From positions 372,001-436,000 of the forward strand of contig NZ_RJJD01000001.1 of the NCBI RefSeq assembly GCF_003721515.1: a stretch of DNA of 64,000 bases, read 5' to 3'. This document shows, piece by piece, positions 60,186-64,000 of the stretch. The position numbers and the translations under genes are program-made. The DNA is from Rufibacter latericius (GTDB lineage Bacteria; Bacteroidota; Bacteroidia; Cytophagales; Hymenobacteraceae). The notes beneath the pieces are model-generated. The model saw only the letters and a list, made by a program, of their open reading frames with translations. It was not told where the DNA came from and did no database searches. Position 1 is the first letter of the stretch. Each line of letters starts with the position of its first letter.

Positions 60186-63041
60186 TTATTTCAGTTTCAC
60201 TGAAGTGGCATTGCCCGAATAAGCAATGGTGGCATCAGGCTTGGCATCGAATTGGAGGGCTTTGGCTTTGCCGGGTTGTACCAACACCACGTTAAAAGTG
60301 CGTTTCTGTAACATGCCGTTGAACTCTCCCTGGCGTTTTCCCACGGTCAGGGTTTTAGAGGCTTCGTTATAGGTGATTGGAATGGTAGCGAACCTGCCTT
60401 TCTCGTAGTTGTAGTTCGTGTTTTCGTCTTCGTACAGGTCAAAAGAGGCATCTTTCCCGGCATACACATACAGCGTGATGGTCTCGGCTGGTTTTTGGGT
60501 TGTGAATTGTAGCTCTGGCCCGAACGGTAGAATAGAACCTTCTTTTACAAACAGCGGCATGCGCTCATAAGGAGCGGCGGCAGTGATCTGTTGACCACCT
60601 TTCTGGTAAGATCCGTCATAGAGGCTGTACCAACCGGAATTGGCGGGCAGGTACAGCTTCCGGCTTGTGGCTTTGGCTTCATGCACCGGATTCACCAACA
60701 GACTAGGTCCGAACATGAACTGGTCACTGATATTTTGTACGTTTTTATCCGTCCCAAAGTCCATCACCAGCGGGCGCATGATGGTAGAATTCTTATGATA
60801 TACATCTCCGGTGAGCGAGTAAATGTAAGGCATCAGGCGGTACCGCAGCTTGTTATAGTACACCATTGACTGATAAGCCTTGTGGTTCTCAGGCGCGATG
60901 TTATATACCTCCCGGAAGGGGTATTGCCCGTGTGAGCGGAAAAGTGGGGTAAACGCACCGTACTGGTACCAGCGGGTTTGCAGCTCGCGCCACTCTTCCT
61001 GTGCCTCTGGGGTCATAGGTCCGCGGTCATATTTGTTCTCCACGAAGAATCCACCAATGTCTGTGGTCCAGTAAGGCAAACCAGAAAGGGAAAAATTAAG
61101 ACCAGCCGGAATCTGGCGGCCCATTTCTTCAAATGTAGCGGCAATGTCTCCGCTCCAGGTGGCAGCTCCGTAGCGCTGCAAACCTCCAAAAGCCGAACGG
61201 GTCAAGATGAAAACCCGGTCATTGGGGTTAACGCCGCGCTGTCCTTCGTAGATTCCTTTGTTGTGCTGCAGCACGTACGCGTTGAAATACTTATCAGCGG
61301 GACCTAAATAGGTAGGGTTCATCAAAGCCTTGCGGTGCTCAATAGAGGAGTTGGAAAGGATGTCTGGCTCAGAGGCATCTTGCCACCAAGCATCAACGCC
61401 CATTTTGTAGAGCTTTTCGTTAATCAAGTCCCAAAACATCCGGCGGCCTTCGGGGTTGAACGCGTCATAGAACGTAGAAACGTAGCCTTTGCCAATCCAG
61501 TCCTTGATTTGCTCGTTGATGCTGGTTTTGTAAAGCAGCCCTTTCTGGTCGAACTTCTTATAAGCTTCAATGCCTTCGTAGAACTTAGGCCAGGTAGAGA
61601 TCATTAGGCGTGCGTTGTTGGCGTGCACCTCGTTGATCATGCCCTGCGGATTAGGGAAACGGGTCTCGTCAAACTCCTGGCTTCCCCATTGGTCTTCTTT
61701 CCAGTAAGACCAATCCTGCACGATGTTATCCAGCGGAATCTGGCGCTTGCGGAATTCTTTTACCACATCCAGTAACTCCTGCTGCGTTTTGTAGCGTTCA
61801 CGGCTCTGCCAGAAACCCATAGCCCATTTAGGCATCACCTGCGCTTTGCCCGTCAACTCACGGTACCCACTTATTACTTCGTCCATGTTCTTGCCGTGCA
61901 CGAAGTAGTAGTCCATTTTGTCACCGGCCTCTGAGGAAAAAGCGATTTTGTTCAGGTCTTGGGCGGATTGCGGCGTTAAGTACCGAAGCGCCAAATAAGA
62001 CACGCCCCCGTCTGGATTCCACTCTATCTTAAAGGAGTGTTTTTTGCCTTTCTGAAGCGGTGCCTTGAACACCGACATGCCCGGGTTCCAGGCTTCGCGC
62101 CAGCGGTCTAACAGCAGTTTGTTGTCAATCCAGACCTTCACGTAGCCCGAGGAAGGCATCTCGAAGCGGTGATCGCCGGTGGCGTCGCTTTCAATAAAAC
62201 CTTCCCAGGTCATCAGGCCGCCTTCCAGCGAATAACCCGCCGGAAACTGCTTCTGGTTTTCCAGAAATTCGTAGTTAATCTCAGATTCCTGACGAACGAT
62301 GGGCGCTTTCCCGGCCTTTTTATCAAAAGCATAGGTAGCCGTAAGTCCGCCCGCTTTCTGGTCTTTGCCGTAGAGTTTCAGCTTAGAAAGTGGCTGGTAC
62401 GGGCGCACATCCCCGAATTTGGTGATGGAGTTGTTGTCCCACAAAATGCCATAGTTTTTGCTGGATACCAGAAAAGGAACCACCGCCACAGAGTTGTACT
62501 GCGTCAGGTCAATTTGCCAGCCCCTGTAGTTCATAAGGCCGGTTTGGTGTTGACCTAGCCCATAAAATGCCTCGTCTTTATCGGCTGTAAACGCTTTCTG
62601 CAAACGATAACTCTGGGTATTCCCCAACTTCACCGGCGCAAAGGCTTGCTGGCCCTGGTTGTTTTCCTGCAGCAGCACTTTGCCGTTTTTATCAAAGAAG
62701 GAAACGGCACCGTTGTCAGCCCCTACTTCCACCCGAAGGTCTTTGGTATTCAACACCAGGGTCTTTCCTTTTTCCTGAAGTTGCCAATCGGTTTTCCTGG
62801 TTTTATCTTCCAGTACCATAAGGCTGGCTTCCTCCGAGAATTTCTCCACCGGCGTGGCCGATACCTGGATGATGTTGTCTGCCACTACCCGTACTTTCAC
62901 AAACTGGGGATCGTTGGCTCCTCTCTGCTCCAATTTCACAAGGACTCCATCTGCCAGTTTCTGGTAGGTTTTCACCGCAGGCTCCTTAAAGGAAAAGAGC
63001 GTTCCGACGAGTGCTAAACAAAGCGTGTTTCTAATTTTCAT
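60186..63041 (-). CDS. GH31 alpha-xylosidase with PA14 insert (951 aa)
   Basis: It should remove the non-reducing-end xylose from xyloglucan oligosaccharides. The N-terminal beta-sandwich domain is interrupted by a PA14 module (about residues 230-370; EGGLMTWEGFIESDATGDHR start, seen as YSLEGGLMTWEGFI, then VWIDNKLLLDRW). This layout is known from xyloglucan-acting alpha-xylosidases such as Cellvibrio Xyl31A. The catalytic barrel has VQDWSYWKEDQWG and the nucleophile D555 in WWQDASEPD. The signal peptide is short (LCLALVGTLFSF). It is the first gene of the operon; its start follows a 0.7-kb gap with three R elements. Confidence 0.92.
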   Translation of the reverse strand: MKIRNTLCLALVGTLFSFKEPAVKTYQKLADGVLVKLEQRGANDPQFVKVRVVADNIIQVSATPVEKFSEEASLMVLEDKTRKTDWQLQEKGKTLVLNTKDLRVEVGADNGAVSFFDKNGKVLLQENNQGQQAFAPVKLGNTQSYRLQKAFTADKDEAFYGLGQHQTGLMNYRGWQIDLTQYNSVAVVPFLVSSKNYGILWDNNSITKFGDVRPYQPLSKLKLYGKDQKAGGLTATYAFDKKAGKAPIVRQESEINYEFLENQKQFPAGYSLEGGLMTWEGFIESDATGDHRFEMPSSGYVKVWIDNKLLLDRWREAWNPGMSVFKAPLQKGKKHSFKIEWNPDGGVSYLALRYLTPQSAQDLNKIAFSSEAGDKMDYYFVHGKNMDEVISGYRELTGKAQVMPKWAMGFWQSRERYKTQQELLDVVKEFRKRQIPLDNIVQDWSYWKEDQWGSQEFDETRFPNPQGMINEVHANNARLMISTWPKFYEGIEAYKKFDQKGLLYKTSINEQIKDWIGKGYVSTFYDAFNPEGRRMFWDLINEKLYKMGVDAWWQDASEPDILSNSSIEHRKALMNPTYLGPADKYFNAYVLQHNKGIYEGQRGVNPNDRVFILTRSAFGGLQRYGAATWSGDIAATFEEMGRQIPAGLNFSLSGLPYWTTDIGGFFVENKYDRGPMTPEAQEEWRELQTRWYQYGAFTPLFRSHGQYPFREVYNIAPENHKAYQSMVYYNKLRYRLMPYIYSLTGDVYHKNSTIMRPLVMDFGTDKNVQNISDQFMFGPSLLVNPVHEAKATSRKLYLPANSGWYSLYDGSYQKGGQQITAAAPYERMPLFVKEGSILPFGPELQFTTQKPAETITLYVYAGKDASFDLYEDENTNYNYEKGRFATIPITYNEASKTLTVGKRQGEFNGMLQKRTFNVVLVQPGKAKALQFDAKPDATIAYSGNATSVKLK

Positions 63042-63285
63042 TAGATGATTGGTAAGGTGAGTTTTTTGTTTGTTCCCCTTGAAAAGTCGAGCCTTTGCAA
63101 CTGTACTTTTTTAGGGAAAAATAATAGCTTGAAGGTAAGGAAGCCTTCAGGAGGGCATATGTATCAAATGTTTCCTAAGTATGTTCCATCCGTTAACAAA
63201 TGAAAAAACCTCATTTTTAAGCGATAAAAGCAGGTTTTATTTTGCAAAATGTTAACAAACCTCATCCCTTTCAGACACTCGCCCA

Positions 63286-63320
63286 TTTTGGGCCAGTTTT
63301 CAGAAAAGAAGCGGTGAAAG
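63286..63320. repeat. R element copy (degenerate)
   Basis: Left arm TTTTGGGCCAGTTTTC, right arm GAAAAGAAGCGGTGAAAG. Confidence 0.5.
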
Positions 63321-63368
63321 GAGAAGCGTTGGTCTGATAGAAGGGATTGATTGAAGATGTAGAACTGG

Positions 63369-63403
63369 TTTGGACCTGTTTTCCAGATTACAGCTCTAAA
63401 ATG
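63369..63403. repeat. R element copy, part of a composite repeat
   Basis: Left arm TTTGGACCTGTTTTCC, right arm AGATTACAGCTCTAAAATG; the 25-bp repeat follows 23 bases later. Confidence 0.6.
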
Positions 63404-63426
63404 GCAACAGCTAACCACGGTTCTCG

Positions 63427-63451
63427 GCACAGACGCTCGCAGGTCCTCTGG
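63427..63451. repeat. 25-bp dispersed repeat, copy 2
   Basis: Begins GCACAGACGCTCGCA; matches 23780-23804 with two mismatches. Confidence 0.65.
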
Positions 63452-63498
63452 ATGCTATCAGGTCTTTGGAGAAAGCTGTATAGCGGTAGCAAACAAAA

Positions 63499-63524
63499 AC
63501 ACCCCTCCTAGTTTAGGAGGGGTG
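63499..63524 (-). terminator. Terminator of the AraC-type regulator gene
   Basis: ACACCCCTCCTA pairs with 63514-63524 around a GTT loop. On the minus strand the T-rich complement of AAACAAAAAC follows. Confidence 0.75.
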
Positions 63525-63682
63525 CTCGGAGGGCGGGGTGGTGCAAATGCAGTTGAATGAGCGTAGACATGAATGACCAGCCATGCGCCTGTCGCAGCGA
63601 GGAAAGTCAGAGACTATCCAATCATGAGAGGCATGAGTTGCAAATTCGCGCCAGCTTTAAAAAAGGGAATTGATGTTGATGC

Positions 63683-63718
63683 GTTTAAGAGCTGCTTTCC
63701 AAAAACAATGCCTTAAAT
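63683..63718. repeat. R element copy
   Basis: Left arm GTTTAAGAGCTGCTTTCC, right arm AAAAACAATGCCTTAAATG; 45 nt from the regulator stop. Confidence 0.6.
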
Positions 63719-63763
63719 GACCACCAGCCCTTCCTCTTCCGCCAGCTTGCTGCCTCACAAAAT

Positions 63764-64000
63764 CTACGCAGTGGGCTGCGACTGCTTGCTTTCAGCGTAG
63801 ACCGATGGCAGCATGTGGTAGGCTTCTTTGAAATACTTAGAGAAGTAGCGCGGGTTGTTGAACCCTACGGCATAAGCGACCTCGGCCACCGTGAGTTGAC
63901 TTTTCTCCAGGAGTTGCGCCGCCCGCTCCAGCCTGATCTTCCGGATGAACTCTACCGGCGATTGCCCCGTGAGCGCCACGATTTTCTTGTACAGGTACAC
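63764..64000 (-). CDS. AraC-type regulator, C-terminal part (probably a hybrid two-component system)
   Basis: Only the last ~78 residues are in the window; the 5' end is beyond the right edge. They form an AraC-type double helix-turn-helix: LYKKIVALTGQSPVEFIRKI, then RAAQLLEKSQLTVAEVAYAVGFNNPRYFSKYFK (read here as RAAQLLEKS, VAEVAYAVGF, PRYFSKYFK). This sequence style is characteristic of the DNA-binding end of the hybrid two-component sensors that control Bacteroidota sugar loci. Its position upstream of GH31 suggests it controls that operon. The sensor part is not visible, so a simple AraC protein cannot be excluded. Confidence 0.85.
   Translation of the reverse strand: MYLYKKIVALTGQSPVEFIRKIRLERAAQLLEKSQLTVAEVAYAVGFNNPRYFSKYFKEAYHMLPSVYAESKQSQPTA

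Larger units (their letters stand above)
63042..63763. other. 722-bp gap between GH31 and the regulator gene
   Basis: No credible gene. It holds three R elements, the second copy of the 25-bp repeat, a terminator, and presumably the GH31 operon promoter, for which no clear box was seen. Confidence 0.6.

Noticed and set aside
1-64000. CRISPR arrays, tRNA and rRNA genes
   Set aside because: No regularly spaced direct repeats and no tRNA-like or rRNA-like sequence were seen on reading; a covariance-model search would settle tRNAs.

Overview
The window looks like chromosomal DNA of a Bacteroidota bacterium, most likely order Cytophagales, family Hymenobacteraceae (Rufibacter/Pontibacter-like; the genus is an inference). 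Supporting signs are two SusC/SusD pairs, a C-terminal sorting domain of type IX secretion, the type IX regulator PorX, Bacteroidota lipoprotein signals, promoter -7 boxes of the form TAnnTTTG, and few Shine-Dalgarno sequences. No rRNA, tRNA or CRISPR array was seen.

Layout. (1) 1-8.5 kb: mostly single-gene units: the tail of a subtilisin-like protease, a 97-aa orphan, a beta-barrel protein, SurE, a lipoprotein, a pentapeptide-repeat protein, DoxX, an M14 peptidase and an MBL-fold hydrolase. (2) 8.5-16.2 kb: a BlaI/BlaR1-type repressor/sensor pair behind two tandem operators, an ABC exporter pair, an exported protein, RibBA and a porin. (3) 16.4-18.2 kb: ammonium transporter and PII protein; with the porin they look like one nitrogen-uptake cluster. 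(4) 18.8-31.1 kb: housekeeping and metabolism: DnaG, two lipoproteins, Mrp and NifU-type Fe-S assembly factors, fumarylacetoacetase with a flavin reductase, alanine dehydrogenase overlapping TsaE overlapping PorX, and an HD-domain hydrolase. (5) 31.5-64 kb: polysaccharide utilisation. One block (31.5-39.7 kb) holds SusC, SusD and two surface glycan-binding proteins, with a divergent GH88 across a 1.57-kb non-coding gap. The second block (42.9-63.0 kb, all minus strand) reads GH31, SusC, SusD, binding lipoprotein, GH2, SGNH esterase, GH95, GH74, GH3. A regulator with an AraC-type DNA-binding end runs off the right edge.

How the genes work together. GH74 (endo-xyloglucanase), GH31 with a PA14 insert (alpha-xylosidase), GH95 (alpha-fucosidase), GH2 (beta-galactosidase), GH3 (beta-glucosidase) and an SGNH esterase are what is needed to take apart fucosylated, galactosylated, acetylated xyloglucan. 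Only GH74 carries a type IX secretion tail. SusD and the binding proteins have acidic surface-export residues after the lipid cysteine, while the exo-acting lipoprotein enzymes do not. This suggests cutting outside the cell, import by SusC/D, and trimming in the periplasm.

The most unusual feature is a family of about 35-bp near-palindromes, called the R element here, with 27 copies aligned by eye. Its left arm resembles TTTAGGCCTGTTTTC and its right arm GAAAACAGGCCTAAAA. Every copy is intergenic or only touches a gene end, and 19 lie within about 80 nt of a stop codon or overlap it, on both strands and beside unrelated genes. It looks like an undescribed dispersed 3'-end element.
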